This document shows positions 37,501 through 48,100 of a DNA stretch of 64,000 nt, one piece after another (positions within the stretch are counted from its first letter, which is position 1; each line of letters opens with the position of its first letter). Source of the DNA: Halisarca cf. caerulea (lineage: Eukaryota; Porifera; Demospongiae; Chondrillida; Halisarcidae). A program made the translations under genes and the position numbers. The notes under the pieces are model-generated. The model worked only from the letters and a program-made list of their open reading frames with translations, did no database searches and was not told the DNA's origin. The stretch lies in the NCBI GenBank assembly GCA_963170055.1, contig CAUJGJ010000258.1:3529301-3593300 (forward strand). Direction: 5' to 3'.

Positions 37501-37700
37501 NNNNNNNNNNNNNNNNNNNNNNNNNNNNNNNNNNNNNNNNNNNNNNNNNNNNNNNNNNNNNNNNNNNNNNNNNNNNNNNNNNNNNNNNNNNNNNNNNNNN
37601 NNNNNNNNNNNNNNNNNNNNNNNNNNNNNNNNNNNNNNNNNNNNNNNNNNNNNNNNNNNNNNNNNNNNNNNNNNNNNNNNNNNNNNNNNNNNNNNNNNNN
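37501..37700. other. Assembly gap of exactly 200 N
   Basis: A run of 200 N separates satellite (left) from telomere repeat (right). A round-number gap is a scaffolding placeholder of arbitrary size, so sequence on the two sides need not be physically adjacent. Confidence 0.98.
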
Positions 37701-37701
37701 C

Positions 37702-37742
<41 letters not shown>

Positions 37743-39330
37743 CCCTAACCCCTAACCCTAACCCTAACCCTAACCCTAACCCTAACCCTAACCCTAACCC
37801 TAACCCTAACCCTAACCCTAACCCTAACCCTAACCCTAACCCTAACCCTAACCCTAACCCTAACCCTAACCCTAACCCTAACCCTAACCCTAACCCTAAC
37901 CCTAACCCTAACCCTAACCCTAACCCTAACCCTAACCCTAACCCTAACCCTAACCCTAACCCTAACCCTAACCCTAACCCTAACCCCTAACCCTAACCCT
38001 AACCCTAACCCTAACCCTAACCCTAACCCTAACCCTAACCCTAACCCTAACCCTAACCCTAACCCTAACCCTAACCCTAACCCTAACCCTAACCCTAACC
38101 CTAACCCTAACCCTAACCCTAACCCTAACCCTAACCCTAACCCTAACCCTAACCCTAACCCTAACCCTAACCCTAACCCTAACCCTAACCCTAACCCTAA
38201 CCCTAACCCTAACCCTAACCCTAACCCTAACCCTAACCCTAACCCTAACCCTAACCCTAACCCTAACCCTAACCCTAACCCTAACCCTAACCCTAACCCT
38301 AACCCTAACCCTAACCCTAACCCTAACCCTAACCCTAACCCTAACCCTAACCCTAACCCTAACCCTAACCCTAACCCTAACCCTAACCCTAACCCTAACC
38401 CTAACCCTAACCCTAACCCTAACCCTAACCCTAACCCTAACCCTAACCCTAACCCTAACCCTAACCCTAACCCTAACCCTAACCCTAACCCTAACCCTAA
38501 CCCTAACCCTAACCCTAACCCTAACCCTAACCCTAACCCTAACCCTAACCCTAACCCTAACCCTAACCCTAACCCTAACCCTAACCCTAACCCTAACCCT
38601 AACCCTAACCCTAACCCTAACCCTAACCCTAACCCTAACCCTAACCCTAACCCTAACCCTAACCCTAACCCTAACCCTAACCCTAACCCTAACCCTAACC
38701 CTAACCCTAACCCTAACCCTAACCCTAACCCTAACCCTAACCCTAACCCTAACCCTAACCCTAACCCTAACCCTAACCCTAACCCTAACCCTAACCCTAA
38801 CCCTAACCCTAACCCTAACCCTAACCCTAACCCTAACCCTAACCCTAACCCTAACCCTAACCCTAACCCTAACCCTAACCCTAACCCTAACCCTAACCCT
38901 AACCCTAACCCTAACCCTAACCCTAACCCTAACCCTAACCCTAACCCTAACCCTAACCCTAACCCTAACCCTAACCCTAACCCTAACCCTAACCCTAACC
39001 CTAACCCTAACCCTAACCCTAACCCTAACCCTAACCCTAACCCTAACCCTAACCCTAACCCTAACCCTAACCCTAACCCTAACCCTAACCCTAACCCTAA
39101 CCCTAACCCTAACCCTAACCCTAACCCTAACCCTAACCCTAACCCTAACCCTAACCCTAACCCTAACCCTAACCCTAACCCTAACCCTAACCCTAACCCT
39201 AACCCTAACCCTAACCCTAACCCTAACCCTAACCCTAACCCTAACCCTAACCCTAACCCTAACCCTAACCCTAACCCTAACCCTAACCCTAACCCTAACC
39301 CTAACCCTAACCCTAACCCTAACCCTAACC
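37701..39330. repeat. Telomeric (CCCTAA)n block, about 1.6 kb
   Basis: About 270 CCCTAA units with a few CCCCTAA or CCCTAAA slips near 37,722-37,753 and 37,984. The C-rich strand reads 5'->3' from the gap, which is the orientation of a natural left-hand chromosome end. TTAGGG is the ancestral animal telomere repeat. Confidence 0.98.
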
Positions 39331-39490
39331 CATATTGACCCTAAAAGCCTTTGGGAAACCCCCTATAACCCTAACCCTAACCCCTAACCCTAACCCTAAC
39401 CCTAACCCTAACCCTAACCCTAACCCTAACCCTAACCCTAACCCTAACCCTAACCCTAACCCTAACCCTAACCCTAACCCTAACCCTAAC
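39331..39490. repeat. Fragment of the AT-rich subtelomeric unit plus a telomeric block
   Basis: Bases 39,331-39,367 (ATTGACCCTAAAAGCCTTTG, then GGAAACCCCC) correspond to the 3' end of the AT-rich unit (TACCCTAAAGCCTTTGGGGG elsewhere). They are followed by about 20 CCCTAA units to 39,490. This is a truncated copy of the composite unit. Confidence 0.85.
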
Positions 39491-40320
39491 CTTCCCTTAT
39501 TAAAATAAGCCAAAAAAAATTTGACCTAAAATACTTATAAAAATTTTCGTAACCCTAACCCTAATTTTTGGAAAAAATGTTCTTAGATTCTTACAAAAAG
39601 TCCAAAAATGACCTTTAAAAAAGTGACCTTTAAAATGACCTTTGACCTTCAATAATAAAAATACACCCAATATAAAAAGATTGACCTTTGACATGCCTAT
39701 TGACCTTAGTAAAGCATAGTAAATTGATTTAAGTGACCTTTACAATCTTTGACCTTAACCCTAATATACTTAAACTTTTCCTAAAAATTTCTTGGAAATT
39801 AACATATTGTTTTCGCATGTTTAATGCATGACAAACCTGCTCGTAAACAGTATTGAGCAATCGCACCTATCTATGTCGCAATATACGCAAAAATGTATTA
39901 TACGTATATTCACATACTATAAGAAAGAAGCCGTAACTCCGCCCACAAGTAATTTGTTAGGTCAAAAACAAGTATGTCGCAATATCTTCGCATGGTCTAT
40001 CGTATCCATATGTCGGAATTGCATAATTGCTATATTAATTAGCAGTGGTCCAGTTAAAGTGAGGATTTATGTATCTCCTATACTGTGTATAATATGCAAA
40101 CAATATATACGTCATTCTTAACGATATTCAATGCTGATTAACATACAATTAAAAAAATTCGGAAATAATAACTTTTTTTTTGAATTTTTTCTTTCAAACG
40201 CCATTTTCTCGAAAATTAATTAGGGTTTACCCCCCATACATTAGGTCAGAAGTAATCATTTTTAAAGAGCTATCGAATGATACCAATATTGTACCCTAAA
40301 GCCTTTGGGGGAAAGCCTGA
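39491..40320. repeat. AT-rich subtelomeric unit, copy 1 (diverged)
   Basis: About 830 bp, AT-rich and non-coding, with clustered TGACCTTT motifs (39,520-39,760) including TGACCTTTGACCT at 39,636-39,648, and short internal CCCTAACCCTAA at about 39,552. Landmarks shared with copies 2 and 3 are AATTAGGGTTTACCCCC, GTAACTCCGCCCAC, CAGTGGTCCAGTTAAAGTGA and AAAGCCTTTGGGGGAAAGCC. It differs from the others by many substitutions and small indels. Confidence 0.9.
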
Positions 40321-42826
40321 AACCCTAACCCTAACCCTAACCCTAACCCTAACCCTAACCCTAACCCTAACCCTAACCCTAACCCTAACCCTAACCCTAA
40401 CCCTAACCCTAACCCCTAATCCTAACCCTAACCCTAACCCTAACCCTAACCCTAACCCTAACCCTAACCCTAACCCTAACCCTAACCCTAACCCTAACCC
40501 TAACCCTAACCCTAACCCTAACCCTAACCCTAACCCTAATTGACCTTTAACCTTCCCTGATTAAAATAAGCCAATAAAAATTTGTACTGAAATACTTGTA
40601 AAATTTTTGTAACCCTAACCCTAATTTTTGGAAAAAATGTTCTTAGATTCTTACAAAAATGTCGAAAATGACCTTCAAAAAATGACCTTTAAAATAACCT
40701 TTGACCTTCCAAAACAACAATAAACCCATAAAAAATAATTGACCTTTTATAATTATATTGACCTTTTAAAAAACAAAATTAATTAGTTTTATTAACCTTT
40801 GGAAACTTTGACCTTAACTCTCGAATACTTAAAATTTTTATAAAAACTTCCATGAAATATAAATATAGATTTCGCATGTTTACTGCATGACAAATCATCT
40901 CGTAAAAAGAATAGACCATTCGCATCTTTATATCAATCAAAATCCGCAGATAAACGTTCTATATTCCTTTACGTACTAAATTCAAACAACCGTAACTCCG
41001 CCCACACCTAACTTTTTACGTCAAAAATTGGTATGTCGCAATATTTTCGCATGGCCTACAATATTCATATGTCGGAATTGCATAATTACTATAATCATTA
41101 GCAGTGGTCCAGTTAAAGTGAGGATTTGTGTATCTCCAATACTGTGTATAATATGCAAACAATATATACGTCATTCTTAACGATATTTAATGCTTATTAA
41201 TATACAATTAAAAAAAGTCGGAAATAATAACTTTTTTTTTGAATTTTTACTTTCAAACGCCATTTTCTCGAAAATTAATTAGGGTTTACCCCCATACATT
41301 AGGTCAGAAGTAATTATTTTTAAAGAGCTATCGAATGATACCAATATTGTACCCTAAAGCCTTTGGGGGAAAGCCTGAAACCCTAACCCTAACCCTAACC
41401 CTAACCCCTAACCCTAACCCTAACCCTAACCCTAACCCTAACCCTAACCCTAACCCTAACCCTAACCCTAACCCTAACCCTAACCCTAACCCTAACCCTA
41501 ACCCCTAACCCTAACCCTAACCCTAACCCTAACCCTAACCCTAACCCTAACCCTAACCCTAACCCTAACCCTAACCCTAACCCCTAACCCCTAACCCTAA
41601 CCCTAACCCTAACCCTAACCCTAACCCTAACCCTAACCCTAACCCTAACCCCTAACCCTAACCCTAACCCTAACCCTAACCCTAACCCTAACCCTAACCC
41701 TAACCCTAACCCTAACCCTAACCCTAACCCTAACCCTAACCCTAACCCTAACCCTAACCCTAACCCTAACCCTAACCCTAACCCTAACCCTAACCCTAAC
41801 CCTAACCCTAACCCCTAATCCTAACCCTAACCCTAACCCTAACCCTAACCCTAACCCTAACCCTAACCCTAACCCTAACCCTAACCCTAACCCTAACCCT
41901 AACCCTAACCCTAACCCTAACCCTAACCCTAACCCTAATTGACCTTTAACCTTCCCTGATTAAAATAAGCCAATAAAAATTTGTACTGAAATACTTGTAA
42001 AATTTTTGTAACCCTAACCCTAATTTTTGGAAAAAATGTTCTTAGATTCTTACAAAAATGTCGAAAATGACCTTCAAAAAATGACCTTTAAAATAACCTT
42101 TGACCTTCCAAAACAACAATAAACCCATAAAAAATAATTGACCTTTTATAATTATATTGACCTTTTAAAAAACAAAATTAATTAGTTTTATTAACCTTTG
42201 GAAACTTTGACCTTAACTCTCGAATACTTAAAATTTTTATAAAAACTTCCATGAAATATAAATATAGATTTCGCATGTTTACTGCATGACAAATCATCTC
42301 GTAAAAAGAATAGACCATTCGCATCTTTATATCAATCAAAATCCGCAGATAAACGTTCTATATTCCTTTACGTACTAAATTCAAACAACCGTAACTCCGC
42401 CCACACCTAACTTTTTACGTCAAAAATTGGTATGTCGCAATATTTTCGCATGGCCTACAATATTCATATGTCGGAATTGCATAATTACTATAATCATTAG
42501 CAGTGGTCCAGTTAAAGTGAGGATTTGTGTATCTCCAATACTGTGTATAATATGCAAACAATATATACGTCATTCTTAACGATATTTAATGCTTATTAAT
42601 ATACAATTAAAAAAAGTCGGAAATAATAACTTTTTTTTTGAATTTTTACTTTCAAACGCCATTTTCTCGAAAATTAATTAGGGTTTACCCCCATACATTA
42701 GGTCAGAAGTAATTATTTTTAAAGAGCTATCGAATGATACCAATATTGTACCCTAAAGCCTTTGGGGGAAAGCCTGAAACCCTAACCCTAACCCTAACCC
42801 TAACCCTAACCCTAACCCTAACCCTA
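40321..42826. repeat. Two composite units: telomeric blocks alternating with AT-rich copies 2 and 3
   Basis: Telomeric blocks are at 40,321-40,538, 41,379-41,938 and 42,778-42,826. AT-rich copies at 40,539-41,378 and 41,939-42,777 are virtually identical with an offset of 1,399 bp, so the second duplication is recent. Each AT-rich copy opens with TTGACCTTTAACCTTCC and closes with AAAGCCTTTGGGGGAAAGCC. The reading frames through the telomere blocks (LTLTLT, PNPNPN) are artefacts. Confidence 0.92.
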
Positions 42827-42925
42827 GGGTTACCGTTAGGGTTACCGTTAGGGTTACCGTTAGGGTTACCGTTAGGGTTACCGTTAGGGTTACCGTTAGG
42901 GTTACCGTTAGGGTTACCGTTAGGG
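42827..42925. repeat. Inverted telomere-like 12-bp array (TTAGGGTTACCG)n
   Basis: Directly after CCCTAACCCTA the sequence switches to GGGTTACCGTTAGGGTTACC and repeats a 12-bp unit about eight times. The unit alternates a true TTAGGG (G-strand orientation) with TTACCG. The junction CCCTAGGG is a palindromic turning point between C-strand and G-strand repeats. Confidence 0.93.
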
Positions 42926-43222
42926 GACGTGTGGTGGCGTGGAAAATTGAAATATTCACCACAGGAAGTGTTCCCTTTGATGTAAGACACCATGTGGAGA
43001 TGTTGGAAGGTAAAATTTTCACGAGAAGTTTATCCGTTGATGCAGTAGTCCATGTGCAGGTGTGTGAAATTGAAATTTTCATACCAAGAAGTAATCCCTT
43101 TGATGTGAGAAGCCATCTTGAAGCGTGATAAATTATTTTTACAACAGGAAGTGTTCCTTTTCGTGCTGGAAACCATGTAATTTAATGGGAAATGGCAATT
43201 TTCATCTCATGATGTGTTCCCT
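42926..43222. repeat. Degenerate 62-bp tandem repeat, left block
   Basis: Units built on GGAAGTGTTCCCTTTGATG, GAAGCCATGTGGAG and GAAATTGAAATTTTCAC recur about every 62 bp (for example 42,964, 43,024, 43,085, 43,147, 43,210). Divergence between units is high. The array is interrupted by the piggyBac-like element and resumes at about 44,236. Confidence 0.85.
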
Positions 43223-43226
43223 TTAA

Positions 43227-44231
43227 CCGTTAAACATTCCAAAGCCACTTAAGTGGCTCGCACACATAAACTGCAAAAGTTCCAATTTTCTTCGTTGATT
43301 TTTTATATGTAAAGTTTAGGCCTAGTTTCTACTATTGATTGGCACATTTTCTTATAGTTTGTAGTAATGCGTTCTGTACTATAGCTGAAACATTCTATGC
43401 AAAGATTACTGTTATACAAGTTATTCCTATGCATATACGTGTTATTTTACTTAGAATATGCAGTTATGCGAAGTTATAGTCTAGTATGCGGATTGTTCTT
43501 TACGGCAAAGTATAGAGAAGGGCAGTGAAGCGCCGGATTGTGGAGATTACCTCCTTGCAGGTAAAGGATATTCTCACACGCTCGTTCTTTGAGCTTCAGA
43601 CAAGACATATTATCGTTTTGGAAGCTTTACAGGGGGATTTGACGCTCGTAGAATCGTCCAGATGGTGGGCCATCCGAGGAAATTTGTCCTTTACGTTTCT
43701 TGCATTTGTACTGGGACATAATCTCCTTTGCCAGCTTCAGTGTGCTCTTTCAATGTCGTCTTGAAGCACTGAAGAGATTTACACGTCAAAGTATCCAAGT
43801 TGATTAGACAGTCGACTAGGAAGTAGAAGAGACGCATTCACCAATGCCTTGACTTTTAGCTGCAACTTTTCGTTTTTGTTTCTGTCAATGTATTTTCAGT
43901 GTTAAATGTGTACTTGCGTTGAATTTTGTAACGAAATGTTTACCAGCCGATTGATAACGTATGTATATACAAGTTTAATAATTTAGGTACGTAGTACTTA
44001 CCGGTTTGGAGGCCAATACGAAGTTTTGTGTAGAAAATGGAACACCAAGACTTGTACGAAGATCTCACTAGCTACAAACTACATTCGGGATAAGCTAGAA
44101 GTTTCCTACAAGTGAACAGTATAGCAGAAAACCGTTGGCGAAAATAACCTATTTTCACACCGCAAAAGCCACTCAAGTGGCTTTGGAACGTTCGTGCAAA
44201 ATTTCAAAATGGGAATTGGAATGTTTAAGGG
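43227..44231. mobile_element. piggyBac-like element, 1,005 bp, non-autonomous
   Basis: TTAA flanks both ends (43,223-43,226 and 44,232-44,235). The ends are inverted repeats: CCGTTAAACATTCCAA, against CCCTTAAACATTCCAA from the right. Just inside the left end is a perfect 16-bp palindrome AGCCACTTAAGTGGCT, and near the right end a one-base variant, AGCCACTCAAGTGGCT. TTAA duplications and CCC-type ends define piggyBac elements. The interior is AT-rich; a minus-strand stretch near 43,630-43,760 has a few Cys/Lys-rich codons but several stops, so I do not call a transposase. Confidence 0.8.
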
Positions 44232-44235
44232 TTAA

Positions 44236-45170
44236 TGGGGGAAGCCTGAAATCTGGAAACTGTCTAGTTTGAAATTTAAATTTTCATTACAGATAGTTTT
44301 TTTTTTTATGCGGGTCCCCATGTGTTGTTGTGGGAAATGGAAATTTTCACGGTTAGGGTAGTTTTCCTTTTTATCCTGAGAGTTATGTGGAGGCGTGGGA
44401 AATTGAATTTTCACCCCAAGAAGTGTTCCCTTTAATGCTATTTGCCATATTTTCGGTAAAAATTTCAATTTTCACAACAGGAAGTATTGCCTTTGATGTG
44501 AGAAGCCATGTGGATTTTGAGTTATTTAAAATTTTCAACACAGGAAGTGTTCCCTTTGATGCATTCAACCATGTGGAGTCGTGGGAAATTGTTATTGTTT
44601 CCACGGGAAGTTTTCCCTTTTACGCTTAAAGCCATGTTTGGCGTTTGAAATGGAAACTTAACCACAGGAAGTATTCATTTTTAGAGTCATATAATTGTAC
44701 CGGTATAGCAATGAGCTATACTGGTACAGCAATAAGCTGTACCAGTATAGTAATGAGCTATACTTAAATGGCAACGAGCTGTACTTTGAAATAGAAATTT
44801 TCACCACAGGAAGTGTTCCTTTTGATGCGGGAATCCATCTGGAGCCGTGGTAAATTGAAATTTTCATTTAAGGAAGTGTTCCCTTTGAAGCGGGAAGCCA
44901 TCTAGAGTCGTGGCAATTTGAAATTTTCAACAAGGAAGTGTTTTCTTTGATGTGGAAAGCCATGTGGACTAATGGGAAAATTAAATTTTCACAAAGGAAG
45001 TGTTCCATTTGATGTGGGGAGCAATCTGTTGGCGTGGGAAATTAAAATTTTCACGTCAAGCAGTGTTCCCTTTCATGCAAGAAACTATGTGGTGGCATGG
45101 GAAATTGAAAATTGACAACAGGAAGAGTTCCTTTGGTTGCGGGAAGCACTCTCCCGTCGTCGGAAATTGT
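44236..45170. repeat. Degenerate 62-bp tandem repeat, right block
   Basis: The same 62-bp family continues (GGAAGTGTTCCCTTTGATGC-type cores near 44,420, 44,481, 44,544, 44,604, 44,809, 44,871, 44,933, 44,995, 45,059 and 45,121). Around 44,690-44,780 it is broken by a short local repeat containing CTATACTGGTACAGC and its inverse GCTGTACCAGTATAG. It ends in GTCGGAAATTGTCC, where the satellite begins. Confidence 0.85.
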
Positions 45171-48100
45171 CCAGTGGGAATGTGTTTGGTGCTAGTGCCA
45201 AATATTGGTATTAGCACAAGCATACACAACAACAATAAGAATAGGCCCACAGCACTTAAGAAACTTCATGTGTGTCCCCTGGGAATGTGCGTGGTGCTAG
45301 TGCCAAATATTGGCACTAGCACCATTATATCCAACACTACACAAATATACTCACAGCACTTAAAAAACTTCATATGTGTCCACTAGGAATGTGCATGCTG
45401 CTAGAGCCAAATATTGGTATTAGCACCAGCATATCCAACACTACACAAATACACTTACAGTACTTATGAAAATTCATGTGTGTCTACTCGGAATTTGCGT
45501 GGTGCTAGTGCCAAATATTGGTATTAGCACCAGCATATCCAACACTACACAAATACGCCCACAGCACTTCAGAAACTTCATGTGTGTCCACTGGGAATGT
45601 GCGTGGTGCTAGTGCCAAATATTGGTATTAGCACCAGCATATCCAACACTACACAAATACGCCCACAGCACTTCAGAAACTTCATGTGTGTCCACTGGGA
45701 ATGTGCGTGGTGCTAGTGCTAAATATTGGTATTAGCACCAGCATATCCAACACTACACAAATACGCCCACAGCACTTCAGAAAGGTCATGTGTGTTCACT
45801 GGGAATGTTCGTGGTGCTAGTGCCAAATATTGGTATTAGCACCAGCATATCCAACATTACACAAATACGCCCACAGCACTTCAGAAACTTCATGTGTGTC
45901 CACTGGGAATGTGCGTGGTGCTAGTGCCAAATATTGGTATTAGCACCAGCATATCAAACACTACACAAGTACGCCCACAGCACTTCAGAAAGGTCATGTG
46001 TGTCCACTGAGAATGTGCGTGGTGCTAGTGCCAAATATTGGTATTAGCACCAGCAAATCCAACACTACACAAATACGCCCACAGAACTTCAGAAAGGTCG
46101 TGTGTGTCCACTGGGAATGTGCGTGGTGCTAGTGCCAAATATTGGTATTAGCACCAGCATATTCAATATTACACAAATTCGCCCACAGTAGTTATGAAAC
46201 TTCATGTGTGTCCACTGGGAATGTGCGTGGTGCTAGTGCCAAATATTGGTATTAGCACCAGCATATCCAACACTACACAAATACGTCCACAGTAGTTAAG
46301 AAACTTCATGTGTGTCCACTTGGAGTGTGCGTGGTGCTAGTGCCAAATATTGGTATTAGCACCAGCATATCCAACACTACACAAATACGCCCACAGCACT
46401 TCAGAAAGGTCATGTGTGTTCACTGGGAATGTTCGTGGTGCTAGTGCAAAATATTGGTATTAGCATCAGCATATCCAACATTACACAAATACGCCCACAG
46501 CACTTCAGAAACTTCATGTGTGTCCGCTGGGAATGTGCGTGGTGCTAGTGCCAAATATTGGTAATAGCACCAGCATATCCAACACTACACAAGTACGCCC
46601 ACAGCACTTCAGAAAGGTCATGTGTGTCCACTGGGAATGTGCGTGGTGCTAGTGCCAAATATTGGTATTAGCACCAGCATATCCAACACTACACAAATAC
46701 GCCCACAGCACTTCAGAAACTTCATGTGTGTCCACTGGGAATGTGCGTGGTGCTAGTGCCAAATATTGGTATTAGCACCAGCATATCCAACACTACACAA
46801 ATACGCCCACAATAGTTAAGAAACTTCATGTGTTTCCACTGGGAATGTGCGTGGTGCTAGTGCCAAATATTGATATTAGAACCAGCATATCCAACACTAC
46901 TCAAATACGCCCACAGTAGTTAAGAAACTTCATGTGTTTCCACTGGGAATGTGCGTGGTGCTAGTGCCAAATATTGGTATTAGCACCAGCATATCCAACA
47001 CTACACAAGTATGCCCACAGCACTTTAGAAACTTCATGTGTGTCTACTGGGAATGTGCGTGGTGCTAGTGCCAAATATTGGTATTAGCACCAGCATATCC
47101 AACACTACACAAAAACGCCCACAGCACTTCAGAAACTTCATGTGTGTCCACTAGGAATGTGCGTGGTCCTAGTGCCAAATATTGGTATTAGCACCAGCAT
47201 ATCCAACACTACACAAATACGCCCACAACACTTCAGAAAGGTCATGTGTGTCCACTGGGAATGTGCGTGGTGCTAGTGCCAAATATTGGTATTAGCACCA
47301 GCATATCCAACACTACACAAATACGCCCACAGTAGTTAAGAAACTTCATTTGTGTCCACTGGGAATATGCGTGGTGCTAGTGCCAAATATTGGTATTTGC
47401 ACCAGCATATCCAACATTACACAAATACGCCCACAGTAGTTAAGATATTTCATGTGTGTCCACTGGGAATGTGCGTGGTGCTAGTGCCAAATATTGGTAT
47501 TAGCACCAGCATATCCAACACTACACAAATACGCCCACAGCACTTCAGAAAGGTCGTGTGTGTCCACTGAGAATGTGCGTGGTGCTAGTGCCAAATATTG
47601 GTATTAGCACCAGCATATCCAACACTACACAAATACGTCCACAGTAGTTAAGAAACTTCATGTGTGTCCACTATTGTGTGCGTGGTGCTAGTGCCAAATA
47701 TTGGTATTAGCACCGGCATATCCAACATTACACAAATACGCCCACAGCACTTCAGAAACTTCATGTGTGTCCACTGGGAATGTGCGTGGTGCTAGTGCCA
47801 AATATTGGTATTAGCACCAGCATATCAAACACTACACAAATACGCCCACAGCACTTCAGAAACTTCATGTGTGTCCACTGGGAATGTGCGTGGTGCTAGT
47901 GCCAAATATTGGTATTAGCACCAGCATATCAAACACTACACAAGTACGCCCACAGCACTTCAGAAACTTCATATGTGTCCACTGGGAATGTGCGTGGTGC
48001 TAGTGCCAAATATTGGTATTAGCACCAGCATATCCAACACTACACAAATACGCCCACAGCACTTCAGAAACTTCATGTGTGTCCACTGGGAATGTGCGTG

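Noticed and set aside
37701..40543. Open frames reading LTLTLT, PNPNPN and GLGLGL
   Set aside because: Direct translations of (CCCTAA)n or its complement, without start context or gene structure.
42800..42930. Signature of an ancestral telomere-telomere fusion
   Set aside because: A fusion would read (TTAGGG)n then (CCCTAA)n left to right; here the order is reversed and the G-strand part is a 12-bp variant, so a fold-back or local amplification fits better.
43525..43764. 79-codon plus-strand frame inside the piggyBac-like element
   Set aside because: No DDE transposase motif is seen, and the 1,005-bp element is too short for an autonomous copy. A weak Cys/Lys-rich minus-strand stretch has stops.
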